The notes below the pieces were generated by a model. The model did no database searches, was not told where the DNA came from, and was given only the letters and a program-made list of their open reading frames with translations. Below are positions 18,470 to 26,579 of a stretch of DNA of 55,798 bases, in pieces. This DNA comes from RUG14223 sp051881075. GTDB taxonomy: Bacteria; Bacillota; Clostridia; Oscillospirales; Acutalibacteraceae. Made by a program: the position numbers and the translations under genes. The stretch's first letter is position 1; every line of letters begins with the position of its first letter. The DNA lies in NCBI GenBank assembly GCA_051881075.1, contig JBJEPE010000057.1, forward strand, positions 1 through 55,798, given 5' to 3'.

Positions 18470-18650
18470 AGCGTATTCACCCATATAATGCGCCGGCATA
18501 ACGGCAAACATTGACTTAAATTTACTTTTGTATTTGTGAAAATGTTTATAAACAACTAAGAGCTGTATTTTATCATAAGATTAAATACAGCTTACTCTTA
18601 ATTGAATATTCAGATTTGATAAAATATTCTTAACAGCCAACTCCGAGCAA

Positions 18651-18854
18651 TTATTTGCCGAGACCGTAACGCTTCTTAAATCTGTCTACACGTCCGCCGG
18701 TGTCAACGAGCTTTTGTTTACCTGTAAAGAATGGATGACACTTTGAGCAAATTTCAACACGGATATTGCTCTTTGTTGAGCCTGTTTCGATTACATTACC
18801 GCAAGCGCAAGTAATAGTAGTTTGCTCATATCTTGGATGGAGATTCTCTTTCAT
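18651..18854 (-). CDS. rpmE: 50S ribosomal protein L31, zinc-binding form
   Basis: A 67-residue protein identical in layout to L31 of the C+ (zinc) type. It has the family ITCACGN segment near the N-terminus, then CSKCHPFFTGKQKLVDTGGRVDRF. The CACG and CSKC cysteines supply the zinc ligands. It belongs to the large subunit near the central protuberance and makes an inter-subunit bridge. The ATG follows GAGGTGAAAAGGT. It has its own promoter. A zinc-free paralogue, if present, is outside the window. Confidence 0.97.
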   Translation of the reverse strand: MKENLHPRYEQTTITCACGNVIETGSTKSNIRVEICSKCHPFFTGKQKLVDTGGRVDRFKKRYGLGK

Positions 18855-18894
18855 ACCTTTTCACCTCTTTCGCTGAAACCGTAGTAACATTTGA

Positions 18895-18923
18895 ATTTTA
18901 ACACAACTTGCGTAAAAATGCAA
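18895..18923 (-). promoter_or_regulatory. Promoter of rpmE
   Basis: On the minus strand: TTGCAT, 17 bp, TAAAAT. A small inverted repeat (ACTTGC at 18906-18911, GCAAGT at 18920-18925) overlaps the -35 and spacer and could be an operator. No Zur-type site is recognisable. Confidence 0.6.
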
Positions 18924-19073
18924 GTAATTTTTTAAAATAGTTTTATAAATTTAAAATTAAATCTTTTATAGCACAAAAAACACGGTATTTTTACCTGATT
19001 TTTTTGCTAATATACACTATAAACTTAATTTTTTCAGATTTCTAAGCTATTTTGCTGTTCTCATTTTCTATAA

Positions 19074-19946
19074 TTAAATAGCAGATTTTGCGTATTCAAA
19101 GTATTCCTCTAAGCACATATTGTATGTTCTCATCTTCTGAGAATGTTCCGTACCTACATATCTGAATATAGTAGCATCAAAGTCTTTACCCGTATAATCC
19201 TTTTTATACTGAGGATATCTGACTACAAATCCATAATCAACACTATTGTTTGACAGCCATCTGTAAAGCTTGGTCGTTGCAAAATCTTTCTTTGGATTGT
19301 CGCCGTCCTTCACCTTTATCAACAATCCGGTTTGGAACTCACTGCATCCGCCAACGGCTACATAATCCTTAGCTATAGACTCGGCTCTTACCAGCGTATA
19401 TCCCTTATCGTTAATTAATTCATCTACTTTTTTTTGATACATGGCCTGCTGTTCTTCTGCCGTTACATATCCATACTCAACAACAAGATTAAAGCCTTCA
19501 TTTTCTGCCGCACTTAAAAGATTCTTAAATCCGTCGAGCATAAGTGAATTAACATCTGTGCCTTTATAGCTTGCAACCTCTACCTTGTATGTATCGTCTA
19601 CAGGGTGTGCCGAATCTACAGTTCTGAAAAGGTATTCAAGCTTTTCTATACGTTGCTTGTCATCCTCTGAATTATCGGAGTAGGTGAGCGACTCCGGTGC
19701 ATCCTTGTCTAAATGCTCCAATGGATTTTCCTTAATATAGTTACTTACAGACATCCATATGCCCATAACAAGAATACCCACCATTATAACGGGCATAATT
19801 ATCATAAATACCTTTAATATCTTTGAAACTTCTCTTTCATGCTCATTAATGGCCGCAATGGATTTTTTATGTTTTTTTTCTTTTTTTATATCTTTAAGCG
19901 TTGACTTAACGCTTGTTATCCTCATATCATTTTTTCTGCTTATCAT
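19074..19946 (-). CDS. Membrane-anchored VanY-like D,D-carboxypeptidase fold protein lacking metal-site residues
   Basis: 290 residues from the ATG at 19946, selected because GGAGGAACGTT lies directly upstream. The longer frame to 20057 has no ribosome site. A Lys-rich cytoplasmic N-terminus is followed by one membrane helix (about 44-68) and an extracytoplasmic VanY-like domain (about 120-290). Active VanY enzymes carry S-x-H-x-x-G-x-A-x-D and E-x-W-H followed by RYVG. Here the first motif reads SEFQTGLLIK (202-211): His is Phe204 and Asp is Lys211. The second reads DATIFRYVG (257-265): Glu is Asp257, Trp is Thr259 and His is Ile260. The fold landmarks remain (EFQTG, FRYVG) while the zinc ligands are gone, so it is probably a non-catalytic peptidoglycan-related protein. 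Confidence 0.75.
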   Translation of the reverse strand: MISRKNDMRITSVKSTLKDIKKEKKHKKSIAAINEHEREVSKILKVFMIIMPVIMVGILVMGIWMSVSNYIKENPLEHLDKDAPESLTYSDNSEDDKQRIEKLEYLFRTVDSAHPVDDTYKVEVASYKGTDVNSLMLDGFKNLLSAAENEGFNLVVEYGYVTAEEQQAMYQKKVDELINDKGYTLVRAESIAKDYVAVGGCSEFQTGLLIKVKDGDNPKKDFATTKLYRWLSNNSVDYGFVVRYPQYKKDYTGKDFDATIFRYVGTEHSQKMRTYNMCLEEYFEYAKSAI

Positions 19947-20148
19947 AACGTTCCTCCAAAAACTGCGGTAAGAATACCAAAACAGTTGAATTTTGCAAAA
20001 TAAAGTAATATAATAAGACTTGATTATAGCTTTTGTCGTAATTGAAAGGTTATTCACACTTTTACTACAAAAAGATACTATTATTGTATAACGTTTTTAA
20101 GAAGTTTTCAAGACTATTTTTAAAACATTTTTTAAAGGAGCTTTTTTA

Positions 20149-21924
20149 ATGAGAAAAACTAAAATAATTTGTACCCTAGGCCCTGCAACAGATGACGATA
20201 ACATACTTACAGAGCTGATAAAAAACGGCATGGATGTTGCCAGATTCAATATGTCTCACCAAGATCACGATATGCACAAGATGAGAGCAGACAAGGTAAA
20301 GCAGTTAAGAGAACAGCTTAACGTGCCGGTTGCTCTGCTCTTGGATACAAAGGGTCCTGAGATACGCACAGGCGACTTTGAAAACAACAAAGTTGAGCTT
20401 AAAAACGGTCAGAAATTTACACTGACAACCGAAGAAATCCTTGGTAATGAAAACGGTTGCTCCGTAAGCTTTAAAAATTTGCCAAATGACGTTAAGCGTG
20501 GTGATAAAATACTAATAGATGACGGACTTATTGAATTAAGCGTAGATCACTGCACTAAAACCGATATCGAGTGTACCGTTGTAAACGGCGGCTTTGTATC
20601 ATCCCATAAAGGTATAAATGTACCCGGAATTTCGCTTTCTCTACCGTTTATCAGCGAAAAGGATAAGAGTGACATTAAGTTTGCCGTAGAGCAGGATTTT
20701 GACTTTATAGCCGCTTCTTTTACCCGCTGTGCGGAAGATATAATGTTGCTACGTTCAGAGCTTGAACACCATAACTGCTCTGATATTCGCATAATAGCCA
20801 AGATAGAAAACGCCGAGGGCGTTGAAAACATTGACGAGATAATAAAAGTATCTGACGGCATTATGGTAGCAAGAGGTGACCTAGGCGTTGAAATTCCTCT
20901 TGAAGAAATACCGATAATTCAAAAACAGCTTATCCAAAAAGCATACAATGCAGGCAAGCAGGTAATAACCGCTACACAGATGCTTGACTCTATGATAAAA
21001 AATCCACGCCCGACAAGAGCTGAGTCAACCGACGTTGCAAATGCAATATATGACGGTACAAGCGCAATTATGCTTTCAGGTGAAACCGCCGCAGGTAATT
21101 ACCCTGTTGAGGCACTAAAAACAATGGCAACCATAGCCTGCCGAACAGAACAGGACATTGATTATGTAACTAAATTCAAAAAGCGTGACGCACCTGAAAA
21201 ATCTGACGTGACCACCGCTATATCTCATGCAACGTGTATGACGGCACACGACCTTAACGCAGTAGCTATATTGACGGTATCTAAAACGGGACTTACAGCT
21301 AGACTGATATCAAAATACCGTCCGCAATGTCCTATAATCTGCGGTACTACAGATAAAAAGGTACAGCGTCAGATGAATCTTTCATGGGGTGTTATACCCG
21401 TTATGACTGAAGAAAAGGTAAATACCGATGATCTGTTTGAGCACATCGTAGATGTTGCCGAACAGCACGGACTTATTCACAGCGGAGATTTAGCCGTAAT
21501 AACCGCTGGCGTACCGCTGGGTGTTTCAGGCACTACAAACCTACTAAAGGTACATTTAGTAGGTAACATACTTGTTTCGGGCGAATCGGTAAACCAAAAG
21601 ATAGTATGCGGAAAGCTGTGCGTATGTGCCAATGAGGAGGAAGCCATAGCAAATTTCAGTACCGGAGATATACTTGTAATACCGAAAACATCTAACAACA
21701 TACTTCATATTCTTAAACGTGCAAGCGGTATAATTACCGAGGCAGAGGGTACCAATACCCACGCCGCAATAGTCGCAATGGCTCTTGACAAGCCGGCTAT
21801 CATAGGTGCTACAAATGCAACTAAATTGCTTAAAAGCGGCACAACAATAACCTTAGACGGTCACAGAGGAACGGTATTCAGTGCATCTAACGGCGCACAG
21901 TACCAAACCCACGCTGCGGATTGA
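20149..21924 (+). CDS. pyk: Pyruvate kinase with C-terminal PEP-utilising domain
   Basis: 591 residues. The catalytic barrel shows RKTKIICTLGPATDD, DTKGPEIRTG, IIAKIENAEGVENIDEI, the MVARGDLGVEIPLE motif, and TATQMLDSMIKNPRPTRAE. The allosteric C domain is followed by an extra module of about 110 residues, the swivelling PEP-utilising domain with the TNTHAAIVAMALDKPAI signature. This form occurs in Bacillus and many Firmicutes and explains the length over the usual 470. It converts PEP and ADP to pyruvate and ATP, the final ATP-yielding step of glycolysis in the cytosol. The ATG is preceded by AAAGGAG. Monocistronic. Confidence 0.96.
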   Translation: MRKTKIICTLGPATDDDNILTELIKNGMDVARFNMSHQDHDMHKMRADKVKQLREQLNVPVALLLDTKGPEIRTGDFENNKVELKNGQKFTLTTEEILGNENGCSVSFKNLPNDVKRGDKILIDDGLIELSVDHCTKTDIECTVVNGGFVSSHKGINVPGISLSLPFISEKDKSDIKFAVEQDFDFIAASFTRCAEDIMLLRSELEHHNCSDIRIIAKIENAEGVENIDEIIKVSDGIMVARGDLGVEIPLEEIPIIQKQLIQKAYNAGKQVITATQMLDSMIKNPRPTRAESTDVANAIYDGTSAIMLSGETAAGNYPVEALKTMATIACRTEQDIDYVTKFKKRDAPEKSDVTTAISHATCMTAHDLNAVAILTVSKTGLTARLISKYRPQCPIICGTTDKKVQRQMNLSWGVIPVMTEEKVNTDDLFEHIVDVAEQHGLIHSGDLAVITAGVPLGVSGTTNLLKVHLVGNILVSGESVNQKIVCGKLCVCANEEEAIANFSTGDILVIPKTSNNILHILKRASGIITEAEGTNTHAAIVAMALDKPAIIGATNATKLLKSGTTITLDGHRGTVFSASNGAQYQTHAAD

Positions 21925-22017
21925 GTGGGAATGATTTCACACCCACAAAAAAGCCCGTAAATAAAGGATTTTCGCCGTGTTTGTACCCTCTGTGGCAACA
22001 AAATGGCAACATTATTT
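21925..22017. other. Possible scar of an integrated element downstream of pyk
   Basis: Contains a direct repeat TGGCAACA-AAA-TGGCAACA (21993-22011) next to the second hairpin repeat and the accessory XRE genes. From memory, sequence of this kind occurs downstream of tyrosine-integrase genes in gut Firmicute elements. No integrase is present here, so this is only a suggestion of a former attachment region. Confidence 0.3.
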
Positions 22018-22075
22018 GAATTATTGTAAAAGTAAGGAGCTATCAGATTTTTTGAAAGTCTGATAGCTCTTTTTT
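22018..22075. repeat. Hairpin repeat, copy 2
   Basis: Same unit as at 8936-8990, about 90% identical without gaps. The stem GAGCTATCAGA ... TCTGATAGCTC is perfect here. T-rich on both sides. It ends 7 bp from the stop of the minus-strand gene at 22082. Confidence 0.8.
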
Positions 22076-22081
22076 ATTGTG

Positions 22082-22327
22082 TTAGAACCAGTATTGGCGC
22101 ATCTGTTTCAGAAATTCAGGGGTGATCGGATAACCGGTATATGCACCAATAACAGAATCCACCCCACAATATGGGCATATTGCGGTTCCGGATGTATCTT
22201 TAATCCATTCCATAATTTCTTTTGGGTCAAATATTTCTAAACAGTAGAAACAGCCGCATTTCGCATCTTTTTCAAGATCGCTTTTATGATTGATAGAAAA
22301 TTTATGTGCTTCAATATAATCCATCAT
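22082..22327 (-). CDS. Small zinc-ribbon-like conserved protein of unknown function
   Basis: 81 residues with a CGCFYC motif, a spacer of about 24 residues and a CPYC motif, so it probably binds one zinc. The following VDSVIG and GYPITPEFLKQM segments are typical of a small family known only as cytoplasmic proteins in Firmicutes and other bacteria. Its ATG overlaps the stop of the XRE regulator by four bases (ATGA), so the two are translationally coupled. It ends at the hairpin repeat. Function unknown. Its place beside an XRE repressor in an accessory patch suggests cargo of a small mobile cassette. Confidence 0.75.
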   Translation of the reverse strand: MMDYIEAHKFSINHKSDLEKDAKCGCFYCLEIFDPKEIMEWIKDTSGTAICPYCGVDSVIGAYTGYPITPEFLKQMRQYWF

Positions 22328-22848
22328 TTTCTTTTACCACTTAGATTATTCAACAACATATCGCTGAGTGCCTGCGACGGGACTTTCACATAACCGGAAT
22401 TTTCATCATATTGCGGATAGTTGTAGCGCCACTTGTCGTAGTCCTCACGGCTGATGTCACCGTTATGGTACTTTTCGGCCAGTTCTGCCCACGCATTTAG
22501 CATTTCGGAAAGCTCGGCAACGTCTTTACCCTTGTGAGGGTCAACACGCATAGAAACGCCGTTTTCGGTCTTTTCAACTGTCAATCCATAGCGATCCTCT
22601 AATGTAAACAGCGTGTGCATTAAACCAAGATAGCTGTCAATGTCGGGCACAGACAGAGCCAGCGGCGAAACTCCAAGCACGCCGGCAAGACTTTCTGTTA
22701 AATCAGCTTTCGGCGTTCTTGAGCCTGATTCATATTGCGTCATACGGATGTCGGCGGTTTTTTCAGGAAAACCAACCACCGTTCCTAAATACTTCTGTGT
22801 CATTTCCCGCAGATTGCGGAAGAAGCGTATTCTTTCACCGATTGCCAT
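22324..22848 (-). CDS. XRE-family helix-turn-helix regulator
   Basis: 174 residues. The N-terminal 65 residues are a Cro/C1-type HTH (IGERIRFFRNLREMTQKYLG, then MTQYESGSRTPK, with LAGVLGVSPLALSVP closing the domain). The middle part resembles a small dimerisation region, and the tail YDENSGYVKVPSQALSDML recurs as the remnant at 9611-9751. This regulator type is common on conjugative and integrative elements of gut Firmicutes. The ATG follows AAGGAG. A perfect inverted repeat just upstream (22871-22888) suggests autoregulation. It forms an operon with the zinc-ribbon protein. Confidence 0.85.
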   Translation of the reverse strand: MAIGERIRFFRNLREMTQKYLGTVVGFPEKTADIRMTQYESGSRTPKADLTESLAGVLGVSPLALSVPDIDSYLGLMHTLFTLEDRYGLTVEKTENGVSMRVDPHKGKDVAELSEMLNAWAELAEKYHNGDISREDYDKWRYNYPQYDENSGYVKVPSQALSDMLLNNLSGKRK

Positions 22849-22870
22849 AGCAATTACGCTCCTTGTTTAT

Positions 22871-22888
22871 ATACTGTGCAAACAGTAT
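22871..22888 (-). promoter_or_regulatory. Candidate operator of the XRE regulator
   Basis: A perfect inverted repeat ATACTGT-N4-ACAGTAT lies 22-40 bp before the XRE start codon. A minus-strand TTGACA lies just upstream of it (rc at 22896-22901). The TATACT inside one arm and the TATATA beyond it are possible -10 elements, but neither has ideal spacing. Position and symmetry fit an autorepressor site. Confidence 0.55.
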
Positions 22889-23083
22889 AAGAACCTGTCA
22901 AGCATCGGGTAGTTTTTTCTGCGAAAATCTCCACCCTATCATGCTTGATATAGCCTTTTACCAGTCGTCTTTTATTTTACAAGCAGTATAGCATAACAAG
23001 TCAATATTTGTCAAGATAACTAAGATAAAAAAGCAAAGATTTTCCTAAAACCACTTAACTTTACGGAATTTGCTTAGTATACA

Positions 23084-23112
23084 GTTAAACAAATAGTGTT
23101 AATCTATTTGTT
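23084..23112. repeat. Inverted repeat with a distant direct copy
   Basis: AACAAATAG and CTATTTGTT (23088-23096, 23104-23112) form a perfect 9-bp inverted repeat with a 7-nt loop. The sequence GTTAAACAAATAG at 23084-23096 recurs exactly at 23234-23246. The whole stretch 22889-23282 has no gene I can support. Origin unknown; it may be part of the same accessory patch. Confidence 0.6.
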
Positions 23113-23282
23113 GATAATTAAATAGCTGTCGTATACCACGGTAATGGTTTGTCCGTCTTAGCAAATCGGAATGCGGTCAGAAAGTATTTCCGACACAAAA
23201 TAACAAAACTATAGACTCTATAATAAAAGTTTGGTTAAACAAATAGAGGCTACAAAAATTTAAAAAATCCTTGCATCAATAT

Positions 23283-23345
23283 AATCCCCTTAGAGTAGAT
23301 ACTTGAAAGCAAAAGCTCCAAGTCTACACCAAGGGGATTTTTTAT
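23283..23345 (+). terminator. Hairpin terminator in + orientation, downstream of cysS
   Basis: AATCCCCTT / AAGGGGATT enclose an imperfect inner stem (GTAGA..CTTG.AAGC with GCT.CAAG.TCTAC) and lead into TTTTTTATTTTAT on the + strand. It would also weakly stop minus-strand cysS transcripts. No + strand gene feeds it, so an untranslated RNA upstream is possible. Confidence 0.65.
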
Positions 23346-23382
23346 TTTATAAATATATTTTCTGTATCAATACTCTCTTTGT

Positions 23383-24786
23383 TTACGCTCTGTGCCATTT
23401 AATACCTTGCGGAGTATCTTCGAGTACTATATTTCTAGCTTTCAGCTCATCACGGATCTTATCGGCTGTTGCCCAATCTTTATTTTTTCTCGCTTCTGTA
23501 CGCTTTGCAATAAGCTCCTCTATCTCGCTGTCGATATCTTCCTCTTTTTTATTATAAAGCAGTCCGAGTACACCGGCAAGCTCGTTATAAAGGTCAAGTG
23601 CATACTGTGCAAGCTCTCTTGAAGGTGCGGTTGCAATGCTTACATTTGTGTTAATATCTCTTGCAAGCTCAAACAATGCCGATACACCGTCTGCGGTATT
23701 AAGGTCATTGTCGAGTGCGGCAATAAAATCGTCCTTATGCTTATCTAGCTTTGCACGGATATCCGCTTCTCCGTCCTTTTCGCCGCTGACAGCATTTTTA
23801 ACGACAAATTCAAGATTATCCCTACAGGTATATAATCTTTCAAGTGCAGACTTGCACTGCTCTATTACCTCTGTACTGTAGTTGATAGGGCTACGGTAAT
23901 GTGACGCTATCATCAAGTATCTGATAGGCTCATATCCGTACTTTTCGGCTACATCCCTTACGGTAAAGAAGTTATTAAGTGACTTAGACATCTTTTTATT
24001 ATCAACATTTATATAGCCGTTGTGCATCCAATAATTTGCAAAAGGAACACCGTTGCAGCATTCACTCTGTGCTATCTCATTCTCGTGGTGTGGGAAAATA
24101 AGGTCTTGACCGCCGCAATGAATATCTATGGTTTTGCCGAGATATCTTCTTGCCATAGCTGAACATTCAATGTGCCAACCCGGTCTGCCCATACCCCACG
24201 GTGCCTGCCACATAGGCTCACCGGGCTTTGCGGACTTCCACAGTGCAAAGTCCATAGGATTTTCTTTGATCTCTCCTACGGATATTCTTGCGCCTGCTTC
24301 AAGCTCCTCTAACGGCTGATGAGAGAGCTTGCCGTACTCGTCAAACTTATTTGTTCTGAAATATACGTCGCCGTTTTCGGTAGCATAAGCGTAGCCCTTA
24401 TCTATCAGGTCAGAAACTATGCTGATTATCTCCTCCATATTCTCAGTAGCAAGCGGATGAACACTGGCTTCTCTTACGTTTAAGCCTGCCGCATCAACCT
24501 TATATTCTTTCATATATTTTTGAGAAACAGTAAGATAATCAGTTCCCTCCTGATTTGCCTTATTTATTATTTTATCGTCAATATCAGTAAAGTTCTGTAC
24601 ATAAGTTACCTTTAGTCCTCTGTACTCCATATATCTGCGCATTGTATCAAACACACAGATAGGGCGCGCATTGCCTATATGAATATAATTATACACCGTA
24701 GGGCCGCAGGCGTATATTTTAACCTCGCCGGGAGTAAGAGTAACAAGCTCCTCAAGCCTTCTTGATAATGTGTTATAAATCTTCAT
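23383..24786 (-). CDS. cysS: Cysteinyl-tRNA synthetase
   Basis: 467 residues, normal for class I CysRS. The ATP-binding HIGH-type motif is YNYIHIGNARP, and the KMSKS loop is intact (NKKMSKSLNNF). The zinc site is formed by the Cys of YACGPTVYN, the Cys of WHIECSAMARRYLG and the HHENE segment. It charges tRNA-Cys with cysteine in the cytosol. The ATG follows AAAGGAG. It lies 49 bp after cysE on the same strand, and the shared T-box upstream places both cysteine genes under control of uncharged tRNA-Cys. Confidence 0.97.
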   Translation of the reverse strand: MKIYNTLSRRLEELVTLTPGEVKIYACGPTVYNYIHIGNARPICVFDTMRRYMEYRGLKVTYVQNFTDIDDKIINKANQEGTDYLTVSQKYMKEYKVDAAGLNVREASVHPLATENMEEIISIVSDLIDKGYAYATENGDVYFRTNKFDEYGKLSHQPLEELEAGARISVGEIKENPMDFALWKSAKPGEPMWQAPWGMGRPGWHIECSAMARRYLGKTIDIHCGGQDLIFPHHENEIAQSECCNGVPFANYWMHNGYINVDNKKMSKSLNNFFTVRDVAEKYGYEPIRYLMIASHYRSPINYSTEVIEQCKSALERLYTCRDNLEFVVKNAVSGEKDGEADIRAKLDKHKDDFIAALDNDLNTADGVSALFELARDINTNVSIATAPSRELAQYALDLYNELAGVLGLLYNKKEEDIDSEIEELIAKRTEARKNKDWATADKIRDELKARNIVLEDTPQGIKWHRA

Positions 24787-24835
24787 AAAAATTTATCTCC
24801 TTTTATTTTATTGTATTTATTACAAAATAATTTTA

Positions 24836-25495
24836 TTAATCATCCTGTGATTTTTTGTTATTCCTTGCACGTTGTGCTTCAAGCTCTCTTTCAAGCTGAG
24901 TGACCTTGTACTCCAATCTGCAAATTTGTTGAGTAACGGGGTCTGCAATGTGTATTTGGTCTAAGCTTGACGGCTTTATTCCGTTAATACGCACAATCTT
25001 AGCCGGTACGCCTACGGCTGTGGAATTTTCAGGCACTTCATTCAGGACTACTGCACCTGCCGCTATACGTGAATTGCTGCCCACCTTAAAGGGGCCTAAT
25101 ACCTTAGCGCCCGCACCGACTAATACATTATCGCCGAGTGTGGGATGTCTTTTTCCGTGGTCTTTACCTGTACCGCCGAGTGTAACATTCTGATACAAAG
25201 TGCAGTTATCCCCTATCTCGGTGGTTTCACCGATAACCACACCCATACCGTGATCTATAAATAATCCCCTGCCGATTTTAGCACCGGGGTGTATCTCTAT
25301 GCCTGTTTTTTTGCGGCATCTCTGAGAAATATATCTTGCAATAAACTTCATGTTATGGTTATAAAACCAGTGCGCCTTTCTGTAAGAACGTACTGCCTTA
25401 AAGCCGGAATATAAAAAGTATATTTCCCATCTGCTTCTTGCCGCAGGATCTCGCTCCATAATGGAATCAAGCTCCTCCTTCAATAACCTAAACAA
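24836..25495 (-). CDS. cysE: Serine O-acetyltransferase
   Basis: 219 residues. An N-terminal helical domain (RDPAARSRWEIYFLYSGFKAV) is followed by the left-handed beta-helix of hexapeptide repeats (GIEIHPGAKIGRGLFIDHGMGVVIGETTEIG). The loop GGTGKDHGKRHPTLGDNV, which contributes to the active site, comes next. The protein ends in a 40-residue charged coiled coil. It makes O-acetylserine from serine and acetyl-CoA, the first step of cysteine synthesis. It is the first gene behind the T-box and is followed by cysS. The cysteine synthase gene is not in the window. Confidence 0.96.
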   Translation of the reverse strand: MFRLLKEELDSIMERDPAARSRWEIYFLYSGFKAVRSYRKAHWFYNHNMKFIARYISQRCRKKTGIEIHPGAKIGRGLFIDHGMGVVIGETTEIGDNCTLYQNVTLGGTGKDHGKRHPTLGDNVLVGAGAKVLGPFKVGSNSRIAAGAVVLNEVPENSTAVGVPAKIVRINGIKPSSLDQIHIADPVTQQICRLEYKVTQLERELEAQRARNNKKSQDD

Positions 25496-25610
25496 GCTGT
25501 AATACCTCCTTCTTTTACAGTTTGCTTGTAAATATCATAAGCGGTACACAAAATGCCGTCTATGCAAATTATTTAATTATCTTAACAAAACAACAAAATT
25601 CGTAAAAATA

Positions 25611-25862
25611 AAAGCCCTACATAACACCATGCGGTAATTATGTAGGGGCAAGCTTTTAACTCACGGTTCCACCCTTAGTTAATACAATATGTACAGCATA
25701 ATTGTATCATCTTTATGGCCGATAACGTAGCCTAAACGCACACAGATACTATGGTTTCCCCATGTGAACTCACGGGCGCACTTCACGGGCAGGGCTTAAC
25801 CGATATTCACAGCCAACGCTATCGGCTCTCTGATAAGCCATTATCCCGATACTTTTCCCGCT
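25611..25862 (-). promoter_or_regulatory. T-box riboswitch (tRNA-Cys) controlling cysE-cysS
   Basis: The minus-strand transcript carries the T-box core AAGGGTGGAACCGTG (rc at 25662-25676), whose bulge pairs with the tRNA acceptor end. It is followed by a terminator stem (GCCCCTACATAA with TTATGTAGGGC, 25614-25649) and a T-run. Upstream, Stem I can be drawn with an AGAGAG motif, an apical CCGATA/TATCGG stem, a GGCTTA/TAAGCC stem, and an outer CGGG/CCCG helix. The 3' side of the internal loop reads TGAAGTGCG, placing TGC (Cys) at 25780-25778 as the specifier codon. Uncharged tRNA-Cys should allow readthrough. Confidence 0.92.
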
Positions 25863-25908
25863 CAAAGTCTTTGATATATTTTATTATATACAGCAAATTT
25901 TGTTACGG

Positions 25909-26505
25909 TTATTTTGCGTTCTTGACAAATTCAATATTATCTTTCATATAGATAAATCCTGATATAACCGTCATCAATACGCAGAACCAAAGCAGTATAT
26001 TATTAATAACGGTAATTACAAAGCCTATCTGATCATAATACTGACAAAGCGGTATAATTCCCATTGAAATAAGCTCTAAAAAATAATTTGTTACAAACAC
26101 GGTTATTATAGCTACCATCTGGCTGACTGTCTTTGTCTTACCCCACATATTTGCCGCTATTACCTTACCGCTCTCTACGGCAACAAGCCTTAACGATGTA
26201 ACCATAAATTCTCTGGCAAGTATGATTATCAGCATTACTGCATTAGCCAGATGCAACTCTACAAAGCACGTTAAAACCGCTACAACCAGTACCTTATCGG
26301 CCAGCGGGTCTGCGAACTTGCCAAAGTCGGTGATAAGTCCGTACTTACGTGCTATTCTTCCGTCCAAATAATCTGTAAAGGATGCCGCACCGAAGAGTAA
26401 TCCCGATATAAGATAATGATGCGGTATCTTATCTATTAACAGTATTGCAACTATGAACGGAACAAAAATAATTCTTAAAACTGTAAGCTTGTTAGGTGTG
26501 TTCAT
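25909..26505 (-). CDS. pgsA: CDP-diacylglycerol-glycerol-3-phosphate 3-phosphatidyltransferase
   Basis: 198 residues with several membrane helices and the complete CDP-alcohol phosphotransferase motif: DYLDGRIARKYG followed by DFGKFADPLADK, with all acidic metal ligands present. It makes phosphatidylglycerol phosphate, the committed step to PG and cardiolipin, in the membrane. Short relatives include PgsA of Bacillus. The ATG starts the family N-terminus NTPNKLTVLRI. It follows rimO by 74 bp and closes the recA-recX-rimO-pgsA series. Confidence 0.93.
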   Translation of the reverse strand: MNTPNKLTVLRIIFVPFIVAILLIDKIPHHYLISGLLFGAASFTDYLDGRIARKYGLITDFGKFADPLADKVLVVAVLTCFVELHLANAVMLIIILAREFMVTSLRLVAVESGKVIAANMWGKTKTVSQMVAIITVFVTNYFLELISMGIIPLCQYYDQIGFVITVINNILLWFCVLMTVISGFIYMKDNIEFVKNAK

Positions 26506-26579
26506 TGCTGTACATTCCCCTCTATAAGCAAAATAAAATATGTCTGATGAATATTAAATCTAAAACCATGCGCTATATA

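Noticed and set aside
18559..18595. Hairpin AGCTGTATTT/AAATACAGCT after rpmE
   Set aside because: A good stem, but neither strand has a T-run next to it. Not called as a terminator.
21925..21946. Hairpin GTGGG/CCCAC directly after pyk as its terminator
   Set aside because: Followed by A residues on the + strand and only a 5-bp stem. Not a convincing terminator.
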